Source: Cunninghamia lanceolata (taxonomy: Eukaryota; Streptophyta; Pinopsida; Cupressales; Cupressaceae). From it: a stretch of DNA of 64,000 nt. The position numbers and the translations under genes are program-made. Within the stretch, counting starts at the first letter, position 1, and each line of letters begins with the position of its first letter. Shown in pieces: positions 48,206 through 60,189 of this stretch. Below the pieces are notes generated by a model, which saw only the letters and a list, made by a program, of their open reading frames with translations, had not been told where the DNA came from and ran no database searches. The DNA lies in assembly GCA_027924645.1 (NCBI GenBank), contig BSBN01001687.1:3224001-3288000 (forward strand), given 5' to 3'.

Positions 48206-51200
48206 ATGTCATGGCTGAATTTCTTAGTCAATGTAGCATTAAGGCCAGATGGTATCACTCTATCAGATGTTACAAATGTTGAAGTTAAAATTAGACCTGC
48301 AGTACCAAAGAACATATGCAGTTGGCAAGTGTTTGATGATGACAAGGACTTGTTAAAATTTTTGCACTGCATAGATGAATATGAGAAACAAGAAATTGAC
48401 TTTCAAAATTTTGTAGAAGTTGTAAATGGAAAAGAAACTCTTATGGGGAAAGAAGTAATTCAGTTGAAGACTAACAAAATCCCTAGGGGGTTAGTAGCTT
48501 TAGAAAGAGCTTTTGACAATAGAGACAAATTGGTCACAAAGACATCTCCCACAAACAAAGGTGACTTAGAGGAGATAAATTTGGGGACATCTCAGGCCCC
48601 CAAGAAGGTATACATTGGCAAACAGCTCAAATCACACATCAGGAGCATGCCGATTGCATTACTGAAAAAGTATAAGCATATTTTTGCCTGGTCATATGAA
48701 GACCTCAAAGCTTATAGAGAAGACTTATTTCAGCATGAAATCCCATTGAAGCCTGGAGCTAAGCCATTTAGACAAAAGCAAAGGCCTATTAATCCCACCT
48801 TGGCTCCAAAAATGCAGGAAGAACTCAAGAAGCTTAGGGAGGCTGGAATAATTGTGCCAATCAGACATTCAACTTGGGTGTATAACCTTGTCCCAATTAG
48901 AAAAAAGAATGGTGATATTAGACTTTGTGTTGACTTTAGAAATTTGAATGTATCCTCCTTAAAGGATAACTACCCATTGCCTACTATGGAAGCTATGTTG
49001 CAGAAAGTGACTGGTCATGAACTCCTATCCATGATGGATGGATTCTCAGGTTACAATCAGGTGAAGGTAAGGGAATCAGAACAACACAAGACTGCCTTCA
49101 CCACTCCATGGGGAACTTATGTATATGTGAGAATGCCATTTGGACTGACAAATGCAGGTGCTACATTTCAAAGAGCAATGGATGTTGCTTTTGCAGGGTT
49201 GATTGATTCAATCTTGGCTGTTTATCAGGATGATCTGACTACCTATTCAAAGAAGGAAGAGCAGCATTGTATGCACTTGGAACAAATTTTCATTAGAGCA
49301 CTTGAATATGGTATTTCTCTAAATACAAAGAAGTGTACTTTTGGGGTAGTTGAAGGAAAGCTCCTGGGGCACATTGTTTCCAAAGATGGAATTAGGATTG
49401 ACCCTGAAAGGGTTGCTGCCATTGATAAGATCCAAATGCCAAAGACAGTAAAAGGAATCCAGTCCTTCTTTGGACAAATAAATTTTGTTAGAAGATTTGT
49501 TCCCAACTTTGCAGAAACCACAAGGAACATTTCTAAAATGATGAAGAAGGGTGAGACTGTCAGTTGGGAAGGTGAAGCAAGCAGAGCTTTTCAGGACATC
49601 AAGGAAGCAATAAAGATGGCTCCTGTGCTGAAATCTCCTAATTTTTCTAAGCCATTTCAATTGTTTTCATTTGCTTCTTTCCATACTGTTGCTGCATGTT
49701 TGCTACAGAAAAATGAGGATGGTTTTGAGCAGCCCATACCTTTCTTCAGTATGTCCTTGCAGGCTGCTGAGTTAAAGTATGACATCATGGAGAAACAAGC
49801 ATATGCACTAGTCAGAGCAGTCAAGAGTTTCAGGCCATATCTGGTAGGATCCCAGATAGTTGCATATGTGCCTCATGCAGTAGTCAAGGATATCTTCACT
49901 CAGCAGGAGGTAACAGGAAGAAGGTACACATGGATAAATAAACTGCAAGGGTTCAACATAGAGATACAAATTACCAGGTTGGTAAGGGGACAAGGGTTAG
50001 CCAAGATGATTGCACAGTCAAACTTGGAAGCATGCCAGGTCAATGCAGTCCAAAATGAGATTGTCAGTGTATCAGAATCTGAATGGTATAAGGGCATCAT
50101 ATATTATTTGCAAGACCTGAATTGTCCTTCCCATTTTAGCGATAGTCAAAAGAGGACTTTAAAACTACATGCAATCAGGTATGTTATTGTTCAAGGAGAA
50201 TTATGCTGGAAGAATCCTGATGGTGTGCTGCTAAGATGTGTGGATGAAAATGAAGCTAACAATATTTTGAATGACATGCATAAAGGGGTGTGTGGTGGAC
50301 ATTATACTGCCCAGACAACAGCTCACAAAATCCTTAGGGCAGGATATTGGTGGCCAACTCTCTTTTCAGATGCACAAAAGTTGGTAAGAAAATGTGATCC
50401 TTGCCAAAGGTTCTCAGGAAGGCTAAGGTATGAAGGTGCATTGCCCCTTAAAACTGTAACTGTGGAGGCTCCATTTCAGCAATGGGGAATTGACTTCATA
50501 GGGGAAATTGCAGAGAAATCAAGTGGGGGGCACAGTTGGATTTTGGTAGCAACTGATTACTTCACTAAATGGATTGAGGCCATTCCAACTAGGAGAGCTA
50601 CAAGTAAGGTGGTGATGGATTTCATACTGGAAAATATTATTATCAGGTTTGGAGTACTAGTCAAGTTGGTCACAGATAATGCAATGTGCTTTAGATCAGG
50701 TGAATTTGTTGATTTTTGCAGAAAATATGGAATTAACTTGTCATATGCATCACCATACCACCCACAAGGAAATGGTCAAGCAAAGTCAAGTAACAGGAGC
50801 CTCATGAAAATAATCAAAAGGATGGTAGACAAAAACAAGAGGGCCTGGGATTCAAAGCTAAAGTTGGCATTATGGGCTGACAGGGTGACAGTGAAAGGAG
50901 CAATTGGAAGGTCCCCTTTTGCATTGGTATATGGTGCATCAGCTAGACTGCCTGTGAACAACCTCCTGCCAGTCTATAAGTTCATCCATAAAAATGATGA
51001 AGAGATTGAAGACTCCATGATAGAGAGAATAAACCAGTTGGTTGCACTGGATGAGGTCAGAAGAGAAGCTCACCAGACAAACATAAAGAAACAACAAAAT
51101 GTGAAATATCTATTTGATAAAAGGACTATAGAAAGGAAGTTTCAAATCAATGATCTAGTCTTTATTTGGAATGCAAGGAGTCAGGACAAGGGCAAACATG

Positions 51201-51340
51201 GTAAGTTTGAGCCCTTGTGGATGGGCCCATATCAGGTTTGCAATACTCATGGAGAAAATTCTTATTTCCTCCAGGCCCTAGATGGTGAAGTGCTAGAATT
51301 GCCTGTGCACGGTCAATTCCTCAAGTTTTATTTTGCATAA
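48206..51340 (+). CDS. Element D RT, RNase H-like and integrase
   Basis: A 1044-residue open frame. It joins the preceding frame by a one-base shift near 48225, so its Met is not the true start. RT occupies about residues 190-380 with LCVDFRNLN, MPFGLTNAGATFQRAMD and the catalytic YQDD (49223-49234), where plants usually have YVDD or YADD. The next domain aligns with the normal gypsy RNase H but reads LFSFASFHTVAACLLQ, lacking the catalytic Asp. Integrase follows: HHCC zinc region (DMHKGVCGGHY ... CDPCQRF) and core with WGIDFIGE and VTDNAMCF. The third acidic residue is Lys (NGQAKSSNRS, codon 50783-50785). A chromodomain is not evident. This copy would be integration-dead. Confidence 0.92.
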   Translation: MSWLNFLVNVALRPDGITLSDVTNVEVKIRPAVPKNICSWQVFDDDKDLLKFLHCIDEYEKQEIDFQNFVEVVNGKETLMGKEVIQLKTNKIPRGLVALERAFDNRDKLVTKTSPTNKGDLEEINLGTSQAPKKVYIGKQLKSHIRSMPIALLKKYKHIFAWSYEDLKAYREDLFQHEIPLKPGAKPFRQKQRPINPTLAPKMQEELKKLREAGIIVPIRHSTWVYNLVPIRKKNGDIRLCVDFRNLNVSSLKDNYPLPTMEAMLQKVTGHELLSMMDGFSGYNQVKVRESEQHKTAFTTPWGTYVYVRMPFGLTNAGATFQRAMDVAFAGLIDSILAVYQDDLTTYSKKEEQHCMHLEQIFIRALEYGISLNTKKCTFGVVEGKLLGHIVSKDGIRIDPERVAAIDKIQMPKTVKGIQSFFGQINFVRRFVPNFAETTRNISKMMKKGETVSWEGEASRAFQDIKEAIKMAPVLKSPNFSKPFQLFSFASFHTVAACLLQKNEDGFEQPIPFFSMSLQAAELKYDIMEKQAYALVRAVKSFRPYLVGSQIVAYVPHAVVKDIFTQQEVTGRRYTWINKLQGFNIEIQITRLVRGQGLAKMIAQSNLEACQVNAVQNEIVSVSESEWYKGIIYYLQDLNCPSHFSDSQKRTLKLHAIRYVIVQGELCWKNPDGVLLRCVDENEANNILNDMHKGVCGGHYTAQTTAHKILRAGYWWPTLFSDAQKLVRKCDPCQRFSGRLRYEGALPLKTVTVEAPFQQWGIDFIGEIAEKSSGGHSWILVATDYFTKWIEAIPTRRATSKVVMDFILENIIIRFGVLVKLVTDNAMCFRSGEFVDFCRKYGINLSYASPYHPQGNGQAKSSNRSLMKIIKRMVDKNKRAWDSKLKLALWADRVTVKGAIGRSPFALVYGASARLPVNNLLPVYKFIHKNDEEIEDSMIERINQLVALDEVRREAHQTNIKKQQNVKYLFDKRTIERKFQINDLVFIWNARSQDKGKHGKFEPLWMGPYQVCNTHGENSYFLQALDGEVLELPVHGQFLKFYFA

Positions 51341-51501
51341 ATGATTTGCCTCTGTGCACAATTGTAAAGTATGTGTATATTACTTGTAAATACTCTATAT
51401 AGTCGGTGCTTTCCCTTGTGCTTCGTGTTTTGTCTGGTCTACCTGGAAATGGTTTGGTTCTTGTTGCAGCCTTGTGCCTACACGTCCCCAATCAGAGCCA
51501 C

Positions 51502-53502
51502 TGTTGGTGCCTGCTTAATCAATCAGGTTTCAGGGTCATCAAGGTTCGGGGGCTCATATTTCTAACACTAGGTCATCTTATGAAGATCCCCTGATATTGA
51601 GAATGTGATGATGATGTCACCAGGATGTGCATCGGGGTGACTTTCTGTGTCGGGCAGACATGAATGAGGTTTGCCGATGCCTTGTGTCTGGCTGATGAAG
51701 TTGGGCATCAGGATGACTTCTCACATCGGCGAAGCTGGGAGATCTTCTTCTGATGCCTTGTGTTTGGCCGATGAGGACCTTCATCGAAGTGACATTACTT
51801 ATCGGGCAAGCTGGCGAGAGGTCTGCCGACATGGGATGTCTAGCCGATGGATTGTGGTTTGGGGCTTTTCAAGGATATAGCAGTCGGTGAGAGTGGTGTG
51901 GTCGGCGAGGGAGCTTTTTGTCGCTCTGATGGTTGATTTCTAGCCGATGGAGGTGTTCGTCGGTGAAACGATGTGTGTCGGTATGAGAAGTTTTGAATGC
52001 ACCGATGGTTAGGGTCTCGCTGATGACCGGGCAAAGAGGGTTGTGGACGGTGTGACGGGTGATATCAGTGAAAGTGTTTGTGGTTGTTTTGATAGTGTGG
52101 GTCACACTGACGGAGGTGGGAGTTACACCGGTGGAGCGCCAGCGGTTGGCTCGCGGGTCACGCAGGGTAAAATGCATGACAGTATGTTTACATGCGGCCA
52201 TGCATATCAAGTGTTAAAAGGGTCTCCGCAGGGTGCATGTGGGATAAATGGTTCCTGCATAATTTGAAATATCAGGGTGATGTATTTTGGTGGGAAAGTT
52301 TCAAAGGCACGCCACTGAGGATCTGCGAGTAGCTGAGCAATAATGGTGACATCTACAGGATTTGGGTCGACGGTGGACAGGTCAACCATCATTTTTAAGA
52401 GGAAAGTCCCTGAGCGGTGGCCCAGATCCTGATTTTACCTACTTCTTCTCCCTGTTTCTCCTGCAGCATTAACTATTTTGAGCGCCATCTTCTAATGCAT
52501 GTATCTAGCAGATATTTTGATGTGCCATTGTACTGAGAGGTTGAGTGCACCTTCCTGCTGTATAAGTAGGGCTGTGTGGCTCAGTTGTTGGTTGTTGAAA
52601 ACTAGACAAAATCTGGGTGCTGTAATAAGATGCAACTCCTTTGGTGACCCTATCTGGATGTCTTGTGAGTTTATGAGTTTCATGTTGTATGTCTTATGCA
52701 TGAATTTACTAGTTTCATGATTAATTTTATATGAGTAATGTTGTATTTGCATGTATCTAGTTATTATGTCTCCTAACTGAATGTGTTCTTCTTTTGAATT
52801 TAAACATCTAGGGGGTGTCTGGTATTCTAAGATATGGTCCTACCATATTGAAAACTTGATCTTTTGCCTCTGCCTAAGGGGTGGATTAAAGTGTTTTAGA
52901 TCAAGGGTTGGAAGGAATATATTGCAGTAAGGATATTGTGAGTATAGGTAACTAAATACTCTGTTCTGGGAGGTATCTGTAAGGCAGATACCACAACATC
53001 CCCTTGAAATCCAGTCTTAGTATGTTCATGTTGATCATTCACAGGTGTATGTCTACTGACTCCAAGCCCTGGATAGGCACCAATCTAGTCTTGCATTGAG
53101 GTTACACCTCAGGTCCTGGTTTTGCATCCAAATACCAAATCAACCTAAACTTAAAAACCAAACCATTAAGACCTTAGAAGTAGTTTAGGACCAAAATCCT
53201 CTGATTCACAACTGAATATAGGCCCAGAACTAGCCCCTTTGTACTTATCTTGCAGTTTTTGGTCTACATACAGGAGGATATATCTGCTTTGTATCAACAT
53301 CCCAGTTGACCCACAACCACATCTCATGGATGTTGAATAGGGAATGCCCCCCTTGGTTCTGCAGAGCCTAAAGAAGAAGAGGAGATAAAAATAGAGTCTA
53401 TCACCTACACTGTTGGCCCCTGGCCTAGAAATCCTGTTGATCAATGATGGCTACCTTGTAGGGATACTGGGAACAAGCATCCAGTCTGGGAAAAAACTAA
53501 TA
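51502..53502 (+). repeat. Element D 3' LTR (2001 bp)
   Basis: Exactly as long as the 5' LTR and closely similar. It ends CTAATA before the target duplication GATCA. The bases just upstream (AATCAGAGCCAC) are not a clear polypurine tract. Confidence 0.92.
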
Positions 53503-53507
53503 GATCA

Positions 53508-55700
53508 AAAGCCATGGCCTTGTTCGAGTCCTCCTTATGTTCATCCTGTGCCAAATCCTTTTCAATATGATGTGTCAGAGAAGAACTGGTTTGTACAGTT
53601 GGTAATTCTTCTTCTGCAGTCTTCTCTCCAACAGTATTGTCCATTGTTTGATGTGCAAGAGTCTCCTTTTCCTCAGCTGTCTTCTTTTCAATGTTGACTT
53701 TCGGAACATATGTATTATCACCATCTATTACTTCATTGTCATAGATGGTAGGGATATTGTATTTCTTTTATGTTTCCAAAGTGATCTCCTCTGTCTCCTT
53801 GACCACTTTATCAATTTCTCCTAACATCAATGAGTTCATCCTTTTCTTGGTCTTGAAAGCATCCTTGAGTTTCTTAAAAATTTTGGCTTCCTCTTCAGGA
53901 GTGATCTCCAGACTCAACCTTGTTAGTGCATGTTGTCTGAGCTCAATGTCTTTGGCCATAGAAGATCAGAAATGATTTCAATGAGGGCTCTATTGTATAT
54001 CTTTAGATACTCTATGGTAGCATCTTCAAAAACTGTTTTGTCAGCTTCATTGTAATCATCATAAAATTGAGCCACAAGTTTTAGATTTCCATCAACAGTG
54101 ACGGTCTTTAATACATCTGCAAGTGTTATTGTGGCTTGAGGCTTATCTACTTTTTGTCTTTTGCTAGGTTTCTCCCTTCTGGAGGGCTTCTCCTTGCTAC
54201 TTCCAGAGGCTTTAGTAGCCTCAACTTTCATCTTCTTTACCTCTTCATCTGATTCTATGTCTTCTTCATCTTCTATTCCCACACTGACATACATTCTTCT
54301 TCTTTTCATCTTTTACCTCTTAGAGCTTTGTTAGTGGATTTATTTGATGGTGTGGTACTGGAGGAAGTAGCAGAGCTTCTAGTGGTCCTTTGTGCTGCTT
54401 CAAGCCCTTTTTGCTTCTTAATAGGCTTTTTCGGAGCCTTAGCCTGTTCACTTTCTTGTTATGCTTTCTCTTCTTTTTCCCTTGATTCCTTAACTTGCTC
54501 TTTGGTGATGCCATACCTTGTAGCAATGCCTTCCACTTCTTTTCTAACTTTTCTTGTTATTTTAGGTTTTCTGAATTCAACATGCAATTTTGCAGTTAGC
54601 TCTTCATATGTCCCGAACCTTTCTTCCTTAGGGTCCCAGGGTTTGCTAAGCATATGTTGAGCATAGTTGTCCAATACTTGACCATCCACTTCATATCCCA
54701 TGGGCATGATCCAAACTGTCCTAGGCTCAACAGCCTCCATCAAACATTGATCTTTTGTGACCATGAAACATATCGTATCCTTATACTTTTCTAGAATAGC
54801 CTTAGGAATTCTTTCCCTAGAGTGCATCATGCTCTAAAAGTTCTTGAAATATCCCCATAGGGTTTCTTTTTGCTCATTATAACTACCCAAGTTGTTAAGA
54901 CAATTTCTAATTTGAAAGTTACTGGTTTATCACTCAACCAAATCAATCCCTTATGGTTTGGGAATTCATTTAGAAAATAGAAGAATAAACAGATAATAAG
55001 CGTACCAAATTTGAATGGGTAGTTCTTGCTTTCCTTGATCTTTTTCAGGTTTTCCATTAATTGAATTCTCAGCAACTCACACAAGTCATAACCCGTATTC
55101 TCCTTAATCATTTGGTATGTTGTATAAATGGTCATACCGGAGATAGAATTTTCTCTGCTTGTGAAGTAAATTTTGTAACCTATGACCACTGAGGCAAAAT
55201 TTACTGCAGGGTCAGTAATATCGTTTATTGTCAATGCCCTTTTATCAAATTGGGATTCGGTGGCATCTGTAACCATTTGATTCTTGACTGCCTTCAATAA
55301 CGGTACTCCTTAGGTGGAGTTCAATCCAGTGACTACATGAATTGCATCCTTTGTTATCTTAAAGGGTTGCCCTTTTCCTAACCACATGAACTCATCATGA
55401 ATCCTACTTAGCACATACCAGACCCATTCATCCTCAGTGAATGTAGGGAATTCTACATATTGAATGAATTTCTTCTCTCACAAAACCATGTACTCATCTT
55501 TTAGGTCATAATGGTCACCACTAAGTTGTTTCAAATATAGATATGTGAATCTGCTATCTCCATGCTCATCTAGGGCAACATGAATATATGCCCTAACATC
55601 TTCTGTGAATAGAACTCTATATGGGATGTCCAAAAATGCACCCAATGGATCAACTTCAGTTGCCTTTAAAGGGTGTTTCTTAAATTTAGGTCATGGGCAC
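53508..55700 (-). pseudogene. Element C accessory ORF, N-terminal part (unknown family)
   Basis: Reading leftwards from about 55700, a long coding region appears in pieces: 55297-54827 (156 residues), 54830-54459 (123), 54309-53923 (128) and 53959-53441. Breaks are single stops or one-base shifts. The first part is globular (KYPFKF-like hydrophobic helices, FLNEFPNHKGLIWLSDKPV). The middle part is very basic and acidic (EDEEDIESDEEVKKMKVEAT, a likely nuclear-targeting tract). The end is helical and charged. With the part beyond element D it would exceed 700 residues. It lacks protease, integrase, RT or RNase H motifs. I do not recognise the family; it may relate to accessory proteins of plant retroelements. 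Confidence 0.6.
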
Positions 55701-56339
55701 TCAGTGATTTCAACAACTAAAGGGTTTGCCATTTCTTTTGCAACAAATTCATAGTCAAGTTAACAGAATAAATACATTGTTGTACTAAACTAGGGTTTCT
55801 TTGCTTGAATCTCTTCTTTCTTTGAACTTCTACTACAATTCCTTCGATTTTCACCTCAATCTCTGCTGGACACTCTATAACATGAATGCAGAGTGAGTTA
55901 GAAGGTGAAATGATTCCCCTTTTATCCTTCGCAGTGCTGATGTGGTCATCATAAATGCTTTCCTTCAAAAGTTGTCTAATACTTCTCTGATAAACACAGT
56001 CAATTGAAATTGTTCCGTAATGTTCCGCATTAGCTTATCCTCTTCCGGTTTTTTTTTCACAGGATTTGTCTTTTTGGATTCCACCATATATCTTCGTGCT
56101 AGATTCCAGCACTAACTAGCTAGTTGGGGGATTAGGATTTTCAATACAGCTCCCCCTGAGCCAGAGCTCCCAGTTTACTTCCCAGAGGAAGTATCTACAC
56201 CAGAGGCTGGTACGGATCCATTCTTGATTTCATTAGCATCTTTCCTGATCTAAATCTTGCTCATCTCATTCTTAGCTTCTACCGGATCACCCTTGTTCTT
56301 GCCCTTGACATCTTTCTGTCATGTTTTCCCTTTCTCTAC

Positions 56340-57386
56340 AGGATGGTTTCTTGTTACATTTCTACTTTTGCAGAATTTGGTAAAATGTCCAGACTTGTTG
56401 CAATTGAAACAAACATCATTTTTCTAACCTTGATTTCTTCTGTAATTGGGAATTGGCCTTGATCTGCACTGATTGGCCATATGCCCAAATTTATTGCATG
56501 CAAAACATTATCCATTGAAAGATGGACTAATCCTTGAATAGTTTGGATAACTTCTTGACACACTTCTGCACTCAATTGTTTTATGACCTATTTTCTTACA
56601 GTTGAAACATTGACCGGAAAAAGATGGAACATTTTGATTCATTTTGCTTCTACACTGAATAGCCCTATGACCATACTTATTGCATTTAAAACAGTGACCA
56701 TTGAAAGATAGGTACCTTTGAGCATTTGGTTGCCTAACTGGAGGTCCTTTAGGTTTTCTTCTTTGATTCATTACTGGATGGTCTCTGCCCCTTCCTTCTT
56801 TAGATCTGTCTAGTCCTAAATTTGAACTTTCTCCCTTTTCAAATCCCAAGCCTTGTTTGTCATCTAGATACTTTTGACTAGCTAGCAACTTATTAAGTTT
56901 TGCAAAGCTTATTTTGAATTTTTCTTTGTAGCTATTGGCTGCTTCTAGGTCAAATTTCAAGAGCAGAACTTACTTACCTAGTTTTTCACATTCCTTTGAC
57001 TTGTCCTTCACAACTTGATTCAGATATTCCTCATTCTTTGTCTTTTCTTCAATCACCCTGAGAAGACTCTCTATAGATTCACTTGCTTGTTTTAGTTGCT
57101 CACATAATTCTTTCCTTCTTTCCTGAGATTTACTGATCTATTCTTTTAATTTCGGAATGCAAACATCAACTTCTTTGATACTCTCCTCTAAACTCTTGAT
57201 TTCAACCTTGGAGTTGTCAAGATCTTCTAGAGCTGCTTCAAATTATTAATTATTAACATATACTTGATTGCCAATCTTAATGCTGCCACGAGGATCCGCT
57301 TCAGGATAAGTGAGATACCTTTGTGCTACCATGAGTAAACCTTCCCAGATCTTCCTCAAGCTATTAGGCTTCTTCCAAGGAACCTT
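56340..57386 (-). pseudogene. Element C gag-like region with four CCHC knuckles
   Basis: From the primer site leftwards comes a coiled-coil segment (about 57240-56980, KSLEESIKEVDV and SESIESLLRVIEEK), then the block LASQKYLDDKQGLGFEKGES shared with element A. Four zinc knuckles follow: CFKCNKYGHRAIQC, CFNCKKIGHKTIEC, CFACNKFGHMANQC and CFNCNKSGHFTKFC. Stops interrupt the third linker. Ordinary copia Gag has one knuckle. The array suggests repeated internal duplication and stronger RNA binding, which is inference. Confidence 0.8.
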
Positions 57387-57398
57387 TCTCTAATACCA
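57387..57398 (-). other. Element C primer binding site (mutated)
   Basis: TGGTATTAGAGA on the minus strand. It differs from the initiator-Met site of A and B at two positions, consistent with decay. Confidence 0.8.
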
Positions 57399-57400
57399 AT

Positions 57401-58885
57401 TGTTGAACATAATGAACACTAAGAAGGGGGGTGAATCAATGTTCTATAAAACCATTTATGCACTTGCTCTTTTATCCATTTACCAAATTCAATTATGTGA
57501 AAGTAGATTAAACAAATGAATAGAAACCATAAAGACATAACATATGAACACCAAGATTTTTATGTGGAAAACCCAAAAAGGGAAAAACCACAGTGGGGGT
57601 TAACCCACAAAAGTTTATTAGTTATAAGAATACTGAATTACAAGAGGCTCACTGCCCAGAGCTCACTCCTCACAAGAAGCTCACTGCCAAAAGAAAGAGA
57701 TGAGAAGATAGAAGGAATGGCTCACTGCTAGGAGAAGACTGCTACAAATGCATCTACAAAATGCTGAAGTGCAATTCCAATTATGGCTCAGTATACAGAC
57801 TCAAATGTCTTATAATGTCTGCCCTACTTTTTCTGCCCTATTTCACATATACTCTATTCTTTTGCCCTTACTATTCTTTTCTAGTCACAAGACTATCTTA
57901 GATTGCACATACTTCAAATTCTTACTCTATTTACTTCACCATCCAATGCCAAAATCTATCGAGTATATATATTCGCAACAAGGTTTAACTCAAAACTAGG
58001 TCGGCTTGCCAGTGATGAAACATGTACACAAAAAGCTATACTCTAACGGCTTGAATTCTTTACACGAAGTTATGCGAACCAATGAAAACCTTCAAGAATC
58101 TTCATATGGGTCTGGGCCTATTTTAGAACCACTTAGAATAATGATTCAAGTAGTATATCTTTACTGCACAACGATCCAGCTGAGTGTCAGCTTCATTCTT
58201 GAGTATATCTTAACCTTGTCTGTCATAACACAACTTGTAATGCAGACCAAACTGGACTCCAAAATTCATATCAAACATTCATTAGACATCACAAATCATA
58301 CCTTTATAACTGAAGATCATAATATTCTTATGTGGCAAGATGCGGATCTCTGAACTGATGACTCTGTCTTTGTGAAACACTGTCAAACTGAATGCCGATA
58401 CTTGGAAGCTTGTAGATGAGCTTCTGGTGAACTTTAGAATCTGAAAGTCTTGAATTAGATACTTCTCATATGTGTTTACAACACCTCCAAACTGCACATC
58501 GAAACAATCAATACCGGAGGAATGCGGACCAAAATATTCAAGTGTTCTTCACTGTTTATGGCTTAACTCTATTCACCTGGACTTAGGCATTTCACCATAT
58601 GACTTCAGGAGGAAGTTAGAACTTGAACATTGGAACATAACATCATCAAAGGGTTGATTACATCATACTAGAACCACATACCTTGATCTTTAATTATGGA
58701 GGAGTATCGACTGGATTACTGTCACTATCTCAATGTGTTGTCAATACTTAGTTAATTTGGCTAAGTTAATCTTACCAGACCAAACACTGTATACATCTTT
58801 GTCTCAAGAGTTGTCTCTAAACATGTTAGGTTGTTGCCATCAATGACAACATCATATTAGTAGTGTCTTGACTATGTTGCCAACA
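57401..58885 (-). repeat. Element C 5' LTR (1485 bp)
   Basis: It aligns with 40039-41532. The terminal hairpin is weakened by one change in each arm (GAACACTAA / TCAATGTTC). Confidence 0.9.
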
Positions 58886-58899
58886 AATTCTATGAACTT

Positions 58900-59110
58900 A
58901 CATGTGCTTGCATGTTGTTGCATGTCACTTGCATGTGCTTGCATGTTGTTGCATGTTGCTTAGATATGAACTTGCATGTCCTTGCATGTTCTTGCATGTT
59001 AGTTATTTTGACTTGTATGTTGTTGCATGTCAGTTATATGGACTTGCATGTCAATTATATGGACTTGCATGTTGTTGTATGGTAATTATATGGAGTTGCA
59101 TGTCATTTTA
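58900..59110. repeat. CATGTTGTTGCATGT minisatellite of solo LTR copy 2
   Basis: Tandem words such as CTTGCATGTTGTTGCATGTC recur. This is the counterpart of 12187-12380 in reverse orientation. Element C inserted at its left edge. Confidence 0.8.
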
Positions 59111-60189
59111 TGAGGTTGTTTGCAGAACACTCCAACTCAAAAAAATTACAGAACACTCCATCTACCAGATTCAGTTAATGGGTATCTCTTGCATTATGCT
59201 ACAAGTATTTGCAAGTCACTTACATGTAAAAAACATGTTAATTCAGAATAATATTAGGGACATCAATCATGCAGGTTATTTGCATGAGATTGATGTGTGG
59301 TGATGCACTTCAATTGACTGAAATAGATTGGGACAACTTGAGCATCCAATCTAGAGACTTTCAATTGTTGCTTTTATTTGGAAATGTTATTTCTGTTGAC
59401 TAAGTTTAAGTAGGACAACTTGGGTGGCTATAAGTAGGACTAATAGTTAACAGGGTGCTTGGTATAGTTTGACTTTAGTCTTCTCTATTTGGAGTGCTTG
59501 GGTTTTGCATGAGGACTTGTCTTATGTTATCAATTACAATTTATTGTAATTTGAGTTTCAAGCTTTTGAATTAAGAATATTTGAAGTTGTAATTAAAAAA
59601 AAGCACAATGTATTATCTAGAGAGCAAGTTTTGAAACTTTCTATATAGAACCTTTGAATTTGTAGGGAAAAGCATTACAGGAATTACAACATAACAGGTT
59701 TTAGAAGATTGAAGAAGCTTTGAGGTGTGCATCAGGATTTAGAGAAGTTTCAGTATTGAATGTAATCTTTTTTGAAGATATTTAATATAAGCATAAACAT
59801 CTTTGGGTTTGGATTTTTTTCCCACAAGGGTTTCTCCATGCAAATATTGTGTCTTCTTTTATCATGCTTTCTTCTTCTACTATACCGATTAAATTGGAGA
59901 AATATTATAATATCTAAATTGAAAGTAATTTTCAGATTTACACATGCTATTAATTTTAGATTTGAAAACATTTTAAAGCTTCATAGCTGCAACATTACCT
60001 TGTTCTCTCTCCCTTTTTCCAACAGTTTTCATATTTTAAAGAATTTGAATCATTATTTGGTAAAACTAACTAGTTTTTTGTCTTGCACTGACATAAAACA
60101 TTCTAATTGTATTTTTTTGTTTGAATTAAATTATAAATTATCAATCATTAATTTTATTTTTCTAACAAATTGTGTTGAATTGATATAGA

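Larger units (their letters stand above)
42694..53502 (+). mobile_element. Element D: Ty3/gypsy retrotransposon nested in element C
   Basis: Two LTRs of 2001 bp each (42694-44694 and 51502-53502) are flanked by a perfect 5-bp duplication GATCA (42689-42693 and 53503-53507). The internal region encodes gag, protease, an RNase H, RT, a second RNase H-like domain and integrase on the plus strand. By eye the LTRs are roughly 95 percent alike and most differences are transitions. It is the youngest layer of the nest, because it interrupts C, which interrupts solo LTR R. Confidence 0.95.
40039..58885 (-). mobile_element. Element C: copia-like element with gag-like and accessory ORFs, no pol
   Basis: A minus-strand element: 5' LTR 57401-58885, primer site 57387-57398, CCHC-rich gag-like region, long accessory coding region (55700-53508 and 42688-41900, split by element D), polypurine tract 41533-41544 and 3' LTR 40039-41532. 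The flanks GCTTC and AATTC are a decayed duplication (three of five bases match). It lies in the GCATGCAA array of solo LTR copy 2. No protease, integrase or RT is seen outside the nested element D. Confidence 0.88.
31456..60024 (+). repeat. Solo LTR, family R copy 2, split by nested insertions
   Basis: Its ends are TGTTGGGATAAG at 31456 and TTTTTCCAACA at 60024, with GTTTT on both sides (31451-31455 and 60025-60029). LTR sequence survives in three pieces: 31456-31798, 39878-40038 and 58886-60024. Each matches copy 1 (11108-12782) in reverse orientation and in order. Elements B and C account for the gaps. Confidence 0.85.

Noticed and set aside
49243..50100. Several minus-strand ORFs of 60-113 residues
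   Set aside because: They are antisense to the RT and integrase of element D and carry no motif.
56354..56575. A 73-residue minus-strand ORF beginning MSAEVCQ
   Set aside because: It overlaps the third and fourth zinc knuckles of element C in another frame; the knuckle frame is the meaningful one.
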